The notes under the pieces are model-generated. The model did no database searches, was not told where the DNA came from, and worked only from the letters and a program-made list of their open reading frames with translations. Both the position numbers and the translations under genes were made by a program. Source: Aquitalea aquatilis (GTDB lineage: Bacteria > Pseudomonadota > Gammaproteobacteria > Burkholderiales > Chromobacteriaceae). Taken from it: 64,000 nucleotides of DNA. Shown here piece by piece: positions 49,501-57,834 of the stretch (its first letter is position 1; every line of letters starts with the position of its first letter). Where the stretch lies: the NCBI RefSeq assembly GCF_005155025.1, contig NZ_CP039731.1, positions 2,480,001-2,544,000 on the forward strand, in the 5' to 3' direction.

Positions 49501-51332
49501 TGTCCGAACACATCTGCCTGAAGGCTGCGTTCAACCATCTGCACATCTTCCTGGACCCGACTCCGGACGCCAAGACCAGCTTTGCCGAACGTGCGCGCCT
49601 GTTCAATCTGCCGCGTTCCAGCTGGTCTGATTACAACCGCGAGCTGATTTCCAAGGGCGGCGGCATTTTCGAACGCTCGGCCAAGTCCATTCCGCTGTCG
49701 GCTGAAGTCAAAGCCTGGCTGGAAACCGACAAGGACAGCATGGCGCCGAACGAGCTGATCCATGAAATCCTCAAGGCCAAGATCGACCTGCTGTACAACG
49801 GCGGTATCGGTACTTACATCAAGGCTTCCACCCAGAGTCATGCCGACGCCCGCGACCGCGCCTGCGATCCGGTACGTGTCAATGGCAACGAACTGCAAGC
49901 CCGTGTGGTGGCCGAAGGCGGTAACCTGACTTGCACCCAGTTGGGTCGTGTCGAATTCGCGCTGTGCGGTGGACGTATCGCCACCGACGCCATCGACAAC
50001 TCCGCTGGTGTGGATTGCTCCGACCACGAAGTCAACATCAAGATCCTGCTGGGTGCGGTGATGCAGGCTGGCGATATGACGCTGAAACAGCGTAATGAGC
50101 TGCTGGCCGAGATGACCGACGAAGTGGGCCATCTGGTGCTGCGCAACAACGTGCTGCAAACCCAGATCCTGGCGATCAAGCGTCTGGAAGCGGCGTCCAT
50201 GCTGTCTACCCATGCGCGCATGATTTCGCACATGGAAAAGACTGGCGAGCTGAACCGCGAAATCGAATACCTGCCGTCGGAAACCCAGATCAACGAACGC
50301 CGTCTGGCGCGTCAGGGCCTGACCGTACCGGAAATCGCCGTTCTGCTGGCTTACAGCAAGATTTCGCTGGATCAGGCCATCCTGGCGACCGATGTGCCGG
50401 ATGATGCCGACTTCCTGCCGGTACTGGTCAACTACTTCCCGCAGCCGCTGCAACAGCGCTTTGGTGCGCAGATGCAGCAGCATCAGCTGCGTCGCGAAAT
50501 CATTGCCAACCAGCTGGCCAACCAGATCATCAACCGCATGGGCACCACCTTCGTGTTCCGTCTGCAGGAAGAGTCGCCGTTCTCTGCTGCCGACATCGCC
50601 CGTGCCTGGTGGATTGCCAGCCGTGTGTTCGATGCCGATACCCTGTGGGGTCGCATCGAGGCACTGGACAACCAGGTGCCGGCCGACCAGCAAATGGAAA
50701 TGATGGTGCTGGTGCGTACCCTGATCGAGCGCGTCACCCGCTGGGTGCTGCGTAACAAGCGTCCGTTCACCTCGGTGAATGCCGTGATCGAACAGTACGC
50801 CGGCAAGGTGCAGGCACTGCTGGCACGTCTGCCGGCACTGGTGGATGCCAAACAGTACCCGGCCGTGGCCGAGCTGGAAGCCCGCCTGAGCCTGCCGAAC
50901 ATGCCGCAGGAGCTGGCCAGCGTGCTGGCGCGTCTGGAGTTTGCCGTACCGCTGATGGACATCATCGAAATCAGCGAAGGCGGCGAACTGTCGCTGGACG
51001 AAGTAGCACAAAACTACTTCCAGCTGGGACGCAATCTGCAACTGGACTGGCTGCGCGACGCCATCACCGGCCTGCCGCGTGACAACCGCTGGCAGTCGCT
51101 GGCCCGCTCGGCGCTGCGTGACGACCTGTATCGCCTGCATCGCAAGCTGGCCAAGCTGGCGCTCAGCGAAGCCTCCGGTGACAAGGCCTTTGCCGATGCC
51201 TGGCTGACCAAGCGTCGCAGCGAGCTGGAACTGTGCTACCAGATGTTTGCCGAGCTGCAGTCCTTCAGCGTGCTGGATCTGGCCATGCTGTCTGCTGGCA
51301 TGCGTGAGCTCAACAACCACCTGCTGGCCTGA
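46521..51332 (+). CDS. gdhB: NAD-specific glutamate dehydrogenase, large (about 180 kDa) type
   Basis: 1603 residues from ATG 46521; the open frame extends upstream only as Cys-rich non-coding leader. N-terminal regulatory ACT-like region, catalytic core at ~720-1230 with [37 protein letters not shown] in segments, MGSKGGFV (substrate Lys), [13 protein letters not shown] and [14 protein letters not shown] (dinucleotide site), and a long C-terminal domain. It oxidises glutamate to 2-oxoglutarate in catabolism. In Pseudomonas the homologue is allosterically activated by arginine and induced by ArgR; the neighbouring arginine genes fit. Confidence 0.96.
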   Translation: [1603 protein letters not shown]

Positions 51333-51352
51333 TTCATCGGTCTTGCAGTATC

Positions 51353-51380
51353 AAACCGGCCCTGCGGGGCCGGTTTTTTT
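51353..51380 (+). terminator. Intrinsic terminator of gdhB
   Basis: Arms AAACCGGCCC (51353-51362) and GGGCCGGTTT (51367-51376), then a T-run. Confidence 0.9.
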
Positions 51381-51501
51381 ACGTCCATCAGCCGAAAATG
51401 CAGGAGGATTTGCGCGAAGCGGCGGACGGCGGCAGGCAAATCCGGCTATCATCCGCACTTGACTCCGGCATCTATCGTGCCGAACAGACTGGAATGACAA
51501 G

Positions 51502-52158
51502 ATGCAGAACACACAGGCCGATGCCTCCGCCCGCGATGCGGAACAAGCCTGGCGCAAGGCCAAGCAGCTGGAGCAGGCGCTGATTGAATTACTGCAGCAG
51601 GCCTTGCCGGCCAGCGGGCTGTGTACCGTGGGCAAGCCGCTGACCGAGCAGCAAAAACGCGGAGAATCCCGCCAGGCGCTGTGCTGCAGCCTGCCGCTGC
51701 TGCAAAAGAAAAAGCGCAAGGACACCATCGTGGCCTTTCTCGACTTCCAGATCAGCCTGGCGGGTGACGGTGTGCCAAGGCGGGGGCTGAGCGGGGAGGG
51801 CGAACCGTTTGGCCCGGTGCTGCATATTGCGCACTGGACCTGTGAATTCAGCTTCGATTACGACGCCTATGTCGGCTTCCCCGCCACTGGCTGGCAGCCG
51901 TGGGTGAATCAGGCCGGGCGTCTGCTGCGTTGGGAAGATTCCGAGTCACCGTTTGGTGATGAGTGGACCTACAGCCTGCGGCTGGATGCGCTGAGCGCCG
52001 ACGAAGGCCTGCTGCGCCAGGTGGTATTGCAGCCGGTATTGGCGCTGCTGGAAGGTGCGCCAGCAGAGCAGGCGCTGCCAGATGAGCTGCCAGGCCTGAT
52101 TCGTTATGTCGATGTGCCGGCGGCGGACGGCTTGCAGGATCTGCGCGTGCAGACCTGA
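51502..52158 (+). CDS. Hypothetical protein, 218 residues
   Basis: Not recognised. Soluble, acidic at the C-terminus. The N-terminal 35 residues are a likely helix (AEQAWRKAKQLEQALIELLQQAL). The middle is aromatic (HIAHWTCEFSFDYDAYVGFPATGWQPWVNQAG, cited in part) and suggests a beta-rich domain. Codon use is like the host core genome. It has its own terminator. Confidence 0.7.
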   Translation: MQNTQADASARDAEQAWRKAKQLEQALIELLQQALPASGLCTVGKPLTEQQKRGESRQALCCSLPLLQKKKRKDTIVAFLDFQISLAGDGVPRRGLSGEGEPFGPVLHIAHWTCEFSFDYDAYVGFPATGWQPWVNQAGRLLRWEDSESPFGDEWTYSLRLDALSADEGLLRQVVLQPVLALLEGAPAEQALPDELPGLIRYVDVPAADGLQDLRVQT

Positions 52159-52180
52159 GCTTGCTACTGGCCTGCTAAAG

Positions 52181-52213
52181 AAAAACCCCGCAAACGGTTT
52201 GCGGGGTTTTTTG
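52181..52213 (+). terminator. Bidirectional intrinsic terminator
   Basis: Arms ACCCCGCAAA (52185-52194) and TTTGCGGGGT (52198-52207), A-run before and T-run after; it lies between convergent genes. Confidence 0.88.
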
Positions 52214-52234
52214 TTTTATGGCATGGCTTGCTGT

Positions 52235-53149
52235 TTATCGAAGATTGACGGTCAGCCATACGCCCGCAGCGGCAAGCCCAATCCCGAGCCAGGCAAGCCC
52301 AGGCATGGACTCCCCTAGTAGCATCTGCGCCACAATGGCTGCACATGGCGGGACCAGGAAAAAGAGTACTGATACCGTGGCCGCAGGGCGATGCCGGACA
52401 AGATGGAGAAGTAGCCCAATCGCAATGAGCGAGTTGCCGATCACCAGATAAGCTAGTGAAAATAGCATGTCACTACGCCACTCGATATGTCCAGACTCCA
52501 ACCACATGGCGAGTGGTGCGATCAGCAGCAGTCCTACGTTAGTCTGTATCAGTGTGGCGGAAATCGGGTGCATGGAAGCTGAAGTTTTCTTCTCATATAA
52601 CACTCCCAGAGTCATGCCAGCCAGGGCAATGCAACTCAGCGCAATGCCCTGCCACGGCGTTGATTCAATGGCCGATTTTGACAGGATGACGATAGCCGCA
52701 CCAGCAAAGCCCAAACTAAGTCCGTACCACTGCTTACTTGAAACGCGCTCTTTGATCCAGATTGGCGAAATCACGGCAACCAGAATGGGTTGCAAGGAGA
52801 CAATAAGCGCCAGCGCTCCGGCAGATAGCCCTGCCCTGAGTGCAAGATAGATTCCGCCAAAGTAGATGACTTGGATGCAAATGCCGATCACGCAAATGTT
52901 CAGCCAGTCACGGCCGTGATGCGGAGCTGGTAAGCGGAATCCAAGCTGGATGGGCAAAAGAATGGCGACGACACAGCCATAACGTAATGCTAGGAAAGTA
53001 AGCGGTTCGATATGCTGCAAACCAATTTTTACCACAGCAAATCCAGTTGCCCACAGTAAAAGAAACACAATGGGGGCTGCCACATCCAGCATGACTCGAT
53101 GCTGCATCAATAGCGTAAAGCGTCGAAATGCTGATGTGGGCAGTGACAT
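52235..53149 (-). CDS. EamA/DMT-family transporter
   Basis: 304 residues, ten spans in two EamA repeats (~20-145 and ~160-303). FLLLWATGFAVVKIGL, LSAGALALIVSLQPILVAV and AATVSVLFFLVPPCAAIVAQMLLGE are typical. Probably an exporter of amino acids or metabolites, substrate unknown. GGAAAG precedes the ATG. The DNA is less GC-rich than its neighbours, which may mean transfer. Confidence 0.88.
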   Translation of the reverse strand: MSLPTSAFRRFTLLMQHRVMLDVAAPIVFLLLWATGFAVVKIGLQHIEPLTFLALRYGCVVAILLPIQLGFRLPAPHHGRDWLNICVIGICIQVIYFGGIYLALRAGLSAGALALIVSLQPILVAVISPIWIKERVSSKQWYGLSLGFAGAAIVILSKSAIESTPWQGIALSCIALAGMTLGVLYEKKTSASMHPISATLIQTNVGLLLIAPLAMWLESGHIEWRSDMLFSLAYLVIGNSLIAIGLLLHLVRHRPAATVSVLFFLVPPCAAIVAQMLLGESMPGLAWLGIGLAAAGVWLTVNLR

Positions 53150-53430
53150 GGCACTTTCCTTGGATGTGCATGGATCGGTCCGTTGCTGCCCTTATTTGAA
53201 AAATAGGTGTTGCCCTACATGACAGATACTCAGCTCGGGCAATAAATCTAAGTGGCTTTGCCTACCGTGTAAGCTGGCAGATGTCATGGCTTGAGTGTGA
53301 AATCCTTGGGCTAGGCCGACGTAGCCTGGCCTCAGGCGGGGATTGCGCATGAGGGGTCATGAGGGGTTCGGCCAAGTGCCCGATCTCCTCCATGCTCATT
53401 GCTGCAAGTCTTGCCCGGCAGTCGCAGGCG

Positions 53431-53955
53431 CTATGGCTGAGCTGGAGCCGGTTCGCTGCTGTAGAGCAGGGTGGGTACGCTACTTCCGGGGAAGTCAAAA
53501 GGCCCGCAGCAATGCAGGCCAGCCTTTTGCAGCACGCGTGCCGATGCCAGATTGTCGGCATTGATATAGGCCACCACCCGCTCCAGCCGCAATTGTGTCA
53601 GGCCATACTGCACACAGGCAGCCGCAGCCTCGCTGGCATAGCCCAGCCCGCGCCATGTCGGCAGCATGGTATAGCCCACATCAACATCCGCCAGCCCTTC
53701 GCGCCGGATCAGCCCGCACATGCCGACGGGCAGATCATCATCCAGCCGTTCCATACACCACAGCCCGATGCCGTGCTGTGCGTAGCTCACCAGAGGGCCA
53801 CGGCTGATGTAGTGGCCGGCATCTTCCAGCGTATGCACGCCACGATCCGTCACATTGCGGATGAAATCCGGGTCCGTCAGCAGGGCCAGCACCAGCGGTG
53901 CATCCTGCATGGTGAATTCGCGCAGCCGCAATCTGGGGGTAAAAATGGGTAACAT
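53431..53955 (-). CDS. GNAT acetyltransferase, RimJ/RimL type
   Basis: 174 residues. TPRLRLREFTMQDAPLVLALLTDPDF, VDVGYTMLPTWRGLGYASEAAAACVQYG (acetyl-CoA-binding loop) and INADNLASARVLQKAGL form the GNAT_3 signature. It acetylates an unknown amine, perhaps a ribosomal protein N-terminus or small molecule. No clear ribosome site. Confidence 0.86.
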   Translation of the reverse strand: MLPIFTPRLRLREFTMQDAPLVLALLTDPDFIRNVTDRGVHTLEDAGHYISRGPLVSYAQHGIGLWCMERLDDDLPVGMCGLIRREGLADVDVGYTMLPTWRGLGYASEAAAACVQYGLTQLRLERVVAYINADNLASARVLQKAGLHCCGPFDFPGSSVPTLLYSSEPAPAQP

Positions 53956-54095
53956 GATTTGCTTTGCATCTGGACAAGGTGCCGGCCAGTTTACTGCATG
54001 GCGATCATGCTGCGATCAATTCCGCCCATATGACGTCAAGCGTGGCAGCGACTGCAGCAACTCCCGGCTCGGCAAGCAGTTTTTTTGTTGGCATC

Positions 54096-54124
54096 TTGCC
54101 AAACGCAGACAGTGCCTGTATTAT
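54096..54124 (+). promoter_or_regulatory. tRNA-Ser promoter
   Basis: TTGCCA (54096-54101), 17-bp spacer, TATTAT (54119-54124) preceded by TG. Confidence 0.75.
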
Positions 54125-54158
54125 CGCCCTCTCTGTTGCAGCACTGCAGCAGCCATCT

Positions 54159-54249
54159 GGAGAGGTGGATGAGTGGTTTAAGTCGCACGCCTGGAAAGCG
54201 TGTTTAGGGTAATACCCTAACGGGGGTTCGAATCCCCCCCTCTCCGCCA
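54159..54249 (+). tRNA. tRNA-Ser (GGA)
   Basis: 91 nt with encoded CCA. Acceptor GGAGAGG pairs with CCTCTCC; anticodon GGA at 54193-54195; long variable arm GTTTAGGGTAATACCCTAAC; T-arm GGTTCGAATCC. Its 3' end marks the left edge of the AT-rich region, a usual integrase target. Confidence 0.97.
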
Positions 54250-54261
54250 GATATCTACACT

Positions 54262-54288
54262 AAAGCCCTGATTATTCAGGGCTTTTTT
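54262..54288 (+). terminator. Terminator of tRNA-Ser
   Basis: AAAGCCCTG and CAGGGCTTTTTT arms with an ATTATT loop. Confidence 0.85.
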
Positions 54289-54759
54289 GTTGCATGTAAT
54301 TTGCAGTATGCCATCCAGTATGCCATTGGCTGCTTGCTGTCTTGCTACAACTTTGGACAATCTTGGACTCTGTGTAAGCGGTTCCTTCCGTTGCATTGGT
54401 GCAACGGGTGGTTAGCATTGGTCCAGATTCGGTAACACTGACCAACACTTCTGGTGTATACGGCAAGCGAGGCAAAGTCATAAAGCAAGAGCCACTGCCC
54501 TTTCAGGGGCAGTGGCTCTTGCTTTATGTAGGTTGGAGTAAGGGCTGAGCTTCGGCCTGAGCGACCATTCGGTTCGTCAGCAAAGAAGGATCGCTTGTAG
54601 CGAGCGCGCAGTCACGAGATGATTGTCGATGAAGAGTCCACGGCGTTGATTTGCCGTAACTCCATCATCTAGCATAACGAAAAATAATCGTATAAAATTC
54701 CGAATAGAGAAAACCCAACATCTCTAACCTTTTCATGCGAGCAAGGACAATTTTTCTTT
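54289..54759. other. Gene-free left end of the island
   Basis: About 470 nt without a convincing gene. It contains a tandem 12-bp repeat of CAGTATGCCAT (54304-54314, 54316-54326) close to the tRNA and a perfect 22-bp inverted repeat (54479-54500 / 54507-54528). The rest looks like decayed element DNA; no intact integrase. Confidence 0.6.
54479..54528. repeat. Perfect 22-bp inverted repeat (hairpin)
   Basis: Arms 54479-54500 and 54507-54528 (outer bases CATAAAGCAAG / CTTGCTTTATG) with a TTTCAG loop. It may be a strong terminator without T-run, or the joined ends of a mobile element. Confidence 0.75.
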
Positions 54760-55404
54760 ATGCAAGATCTACATACAGCGCTGTTGCGACGAATTGCTTT
54801 CGAGGTCGGTAGCACATTTCCCATCAAGCTTGAGGAGAGGTTGGCTGCAGCTTTCAAAGCGTGTGCTGACTATGCTAACAAGTGGTTCTCCACTGAGTTG
54901 AGAGCAAGCAACCAAGGGCACACCCAAGTTGTTCATATTTTGCAAGAAGTTGTGAATGCGGCTGTTGATGTGGGACACGTCGCGACAATGGCACCGACAA
55001 CTCCTAAGGGCCATCACTACGCAAAAGTAGATCTTCCCAGCTTTGTGATGGGAGGCACGCGGATTGAGTCTGTTCATTGGCAGCAGGCTAAGTACGCAAG
55101 AAAATTTGGCAAGATGAACGAGGCCCTTGAGCCGATAACACCAGACCTATTTGATGCAATTGAGGCTGGCGCTGTTCAAGATAAGCTTTTCCTTGTTGTC
55201 GCAGTTGCAGAGAGTAAATCTCGTGCAGGTGAGCCAGAAATTTATTTTGCACTACCTTACTCAACGCTTGACGGCTATCACTTCATCGCCACATTGAACG
55301 ATGTGATAGAAGCATCAAAACAGTCTACCGCAGAGCCACTCGAGCCACTTGTCACTCTCAAGAAGCGACTAGATGAAGTGGAGCGTGTAGCGAAGGAAGC
55401 ATAG
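54760..55404 (+). CDS. Unknown 214-residue protein paired with the XRE-ImmA gene
   Basis: I do not recognise it. Soluble, probably alpha/beta: N-terminal helices (~1-75, LLRRIAFEVGSTFPIKLEERL, FKACADYANKW), a middle part with HYAKVDLPSF and HWQQAKYARKFG, a hydrophobic strand KLFLVVAVAESK, then YFALPYSTLDGYHF and a C-terminal helix. It ends 9 nt before the XRE-ImmA gene and must be co-transcribed with it. AT-rich codons unlike the core genes. By position it may be the effector or protease target of that partner. Confidence 0.75.
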   Translation: MQDLHTALLRRIAFEVGSTFPIKLEERLAAAFKACADYANKWFSTELRASNQGHTQVVHILQEVVNAAVDVGHVATMAPTTPKGHHYAKVDLPSFVMGGTRIESVHWQQAKYARKFGKMNEALEPITPDLFDAIEAGAVQDKLFLVVAVAESKSRAGEPEIYFALPYSTLDGYHFIATLNDVIEASKQSTAEPLEPLVTLKKRLDEVERVAKEA

Positions 55405-55413
55405 GGTTTTATC

Positions 55414-56625
55414 ATGCGTATTGGTGTTAAAGGATTCCAGGGAGCACGCCTTACACAGGCGCGAGCTGCTAGAGGGATGACTCAAACAGCATTGGCAAAG
55501 GCATCAGGCATATCCAGCCCCTCAATTTCAAAGTGGGAGCGTGGTGAGCAGATGCCTGAGTTTGCTGCACTCGAGAGAGTGGCAGAAGCATTGTCTTTAC
55601 CTACTACTTGGTTTCTTCAGCCGCTGCCAGATTATGGCAGCGGTACCTATTTCTTTAGGTCGAATTCTTCATTGGCTGCAGCAGGTCGAGCAGTAGCTCG
55701 TACACGTCTTGAATGGCTGCATGAACTCTCGTTGTGCATTCAAGAGTGGATAGATTGGCCACAGTTGACCTTGCCTAGGGTGTTGAGCAGAGATGAAGCG
55801 CTAGAGTTAACAGACGCTGAGATAGAATTCTTGGCAATGCAAAGCCGAGAGCTGTGGCGTTTGGGTATTGGACCTATTGAGGATGTGATTAGGGCCGTTG
55901 AAGGTGCAGGAATTATTACGACCAGAGAGTCGTTAGGCTATTTAAAAATGGATGGGGTTTCTCGCTGGTTTGAGAGTGATGGCCGGCCTTATATGTTTAT
56001 CTCTGCAGATAAGACCTCTGCTGTCCGAAATCGCTTTGATGTTGCTCATGAGCTAGGCCATATCCTCATGCATAGTGGTTTGTCATCTGTAGATGAGGAA
56101 TTGCACCACAATGAACTTGAACGCCAAGCCCATTTGTTTGCTAGTGCATTCCTTATGCCTGCAGAAAGCATCGCTGGAGCACTGAACTACCCTACGTTAG
56201 ATACCTTACTGGCGCTCAAAAAAAAATGGAAGGTCTCGATCGGTGCTTTGATCATGAGAGCAAAGTCGCTTGATTTAATCGATAGCGATTACGCAACTCG
56301 ACTCTGGAAGAACTACAGCTCTCGTGGTTGGCGAAAAGGTGAGCCCTTGGACGATGTCCTCTCTGCGGAAACACCTTTCCTAATGCCTCGGGCAGTCAAA
56401 ATGCTGATTGAACAAGGTGGCTTTAGCAAGGCTGTACTTATGAGCACAACAGGGTTTATGGCAACGGATCTGGAGCGATTGTGCTCTTTACCTGAAGGGT
56501 TTATGAGCAGCGAACCTGCTAAGGTTATAGAACTTAATGCGCCGGTTTGGCGATCCTCTCCCATAGACCAATCTAGTGCATCTCCAGGCAAAGTGGTGCC
56601 ACTCCGGCAGCGTGCTGTGAAGTAG
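55414..56625 (+). CDS. XRE regulator fused to ImmA/IrrE zinc metallopeptidase
   Basis: 403 residues. N-terminal XRE HTH at ~12-70 (LTQARAARGMTQTALAKASGISSPSISKWERGEQMP in segments); metallopeptidase centre at ~210 with HELGHILMH (zinc HExxH) and the third ligand region NELERQAHLFASAFLMP. ImmA cleaves the phage repressor ImmR in ICEBs1 and IrrE acts in radiation response; such fusions regulate mobile elements, toxin-antitoxin or defence genes. Here the only linked partner is the 214-residue gene. The C-terminal ~100 residues (PRAVKMLIEQGGFSKAVL) are a separate region. Confidence 0.9.
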   Translation: MRIGVKGFQGARLTQARAARGMTQTALAKASGISSPSISKWERGEQMPEFAALERVAEALSLPTTWFLQPLPDYGSGTYFFRSNSSLAAAGRAVARTRLEWLHELSLCIQEWIDWPQLTLPRVLSRDEALELTDAEIEFLAMQSRELWRLGIGPIEDVIRAVEGAGIITTRESLGYLKMDGVSRWFESDGRPYMFISADKTSAVRNRFDVAHELGHILMHSGLSSVDEELHHNELERQAHLFASAFLMPAESIAGALNYPTLDTLLALKKKWKVSIGALIMRAKSLDLIDSDYATRLWKNYSSRGWRKGEPLDDVLSAETPFLMPRAVKMLIEQGGFSKAVLMSTTGFMATDLERLCSLPEGFMSSEPAKVIELNAPVWRSSPIDQSSASPGKVVPLRQRAVK

Positions 56626-56857
56626 TAAATCACCGCATGGTAGAAAGGTAACCGAGAACAGCTATATTTTATCAGGATGGCTGTAGCCGGTGGAGACGAC
56701 GTAAAACTTGCAAGTGGTGAAGTAAGTGTTCGGGTGCAGAATGAAGTGGCTCACTGAGGTGCGTAGGCAACATATAATAAAAAAATCACTATTGAGATCT
56801 ATGGACATCATGCTGTCCTGTTTAATAATTTCTAGACACCAATAGCAACTGAATCAT

Positions 56858-57736
56858 ATGACTAAACAAAATGTTGTCACCACGCCATGCTGCGCCTGTG
56901 ATCGTGATACCCGTCATGATGTATTAGCTAATCACATCGAGAGTGAGTATGAGTACCGGGTGGATACGCACTATCAAATCGTCGAGTGTCGTGGTTGTGG
57001 AACGAAGAGCTTCCGCAAAGTGATCGCTTGGATTGAGGATGTTTATCAAGTTGAAGAGGATGAATGGGAAGTTCCTAAGGATGTAATAACCTACCCTTCT
57101 GTCCTTAAGGGCCACAAAGCAGTTCCTGATATCGATCGAGTGCCAAGCGTAGTTGCGGAAATTTATCGCCAGTCACTAGAGGCGATCACAGTACAGTCAA
57201 GCATTTTAGCTGGTATTGGACTGCGTGCCACTATTGAGGCGATCTGTAATGAGAGAAAAGTCACAGGAAGGTCACTAGAGCAGAGAATTGATAAACTAGC
57301 AAAAGCAGGTCTTGTGTCAACGATTGATGCGGATCGACTACACGCAATTCGCTTTCTCGGTAATGATGCAGCTCATGAAATTTATGTATCTGATCCAAAC
57401 AGTCTCCTGATTGCGCTAAGAATTATTGAGAACTTAATTGTTAGTCTTTATATCTTAGATGGTGCGGCAAGTGGTGCGTTAGATACTCTGATCAAGAACT
57501 ATACTGAATTTGAAACGCTACTGAGTAGCAAACTTTCAGTAGCAACTAAGGGGGATGAACTCCCACTGTCACGGATATTGGGCCGTGATGCTCGTCGTTT
57601 TCACGGTTACCTAAAATCACATGAAACCCAGCTTATCTCAAATATAACATCTGGAACCTACACTAAGCTTTCTCTCGGAAAGCTAGATTCATACGCTGGA
57701 TCGAAAGAGAAATTTCAGCATTTTGTCATTTTATAA
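56858..57736 (+). CDS. DUF4145-domain protein with N-terminal zinc ribbon
   Basis: 292 residues. Cysteine pairs TPCCAC and VECRGCG (~10-50) suggest a zinc ribbon. The DUF4145 motif is at ~150-190 (LRATIEAICNERKVTG, LHAIRFLGNDAAHE), followed by helices. DUF4145 is HEPN-like and often found in restriction and anti-phage loci, as a stand-alone protein or fused to nucleases. No Shine-Dalgarno precedes the ATG. 232 nt of AT-rich DNA without a gene separates it from the XRE-ImmA gene. Confidence 0.82.
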   Translation: MTKQNVVTTPCCACDRDTRHDVLANHIESEYEYRVDTHYQIVECRGCGTKSFRKVIAWIEDVYQVEEDEWEVPKDVITYPSVLKGHKAVPDIDRVPSVVAEIYRQSLEAITVQSSILAGIGLRATIEAICNERKVTGRSLEQRIDKLAKAGLVSTIDADRLHAIRFLGNDAAHEIYVSDPNSLLIALRIIENLIVSLYILDGAASGALDTLIKNYTEFETLLSSKLSVATKGDELPLSRILGRDARRFHGYLKSHETQLISNITSGTYTKLSLGKLDSYAGSKEKFQHFVIL

Positions 57737-57834
57737 AATAGTAGGTGGGCGTGTGAGATTGGAAATTGGCAATATCTGAAAAGTCACGCCTAATTAAACT
57801 GGTCTGAAGGGTAGTATGGTCAAAGGGGAGCTGC

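Noticed and set aside
47355-51320. 1321-codon open frame on the minus strand
   Set aside because: It is the antisense shadow of gdhB, produced by high-GC codon bias; the translation is low-complexity Q/H/R-rich with no domain.
54272-54481. 69-codon open frame on the minus strand next to tRNA-Ser
   Set aside because: No recognisable protein motif, overlaps the tRNA terminator and tandem repeats; probably decayed element DNA.
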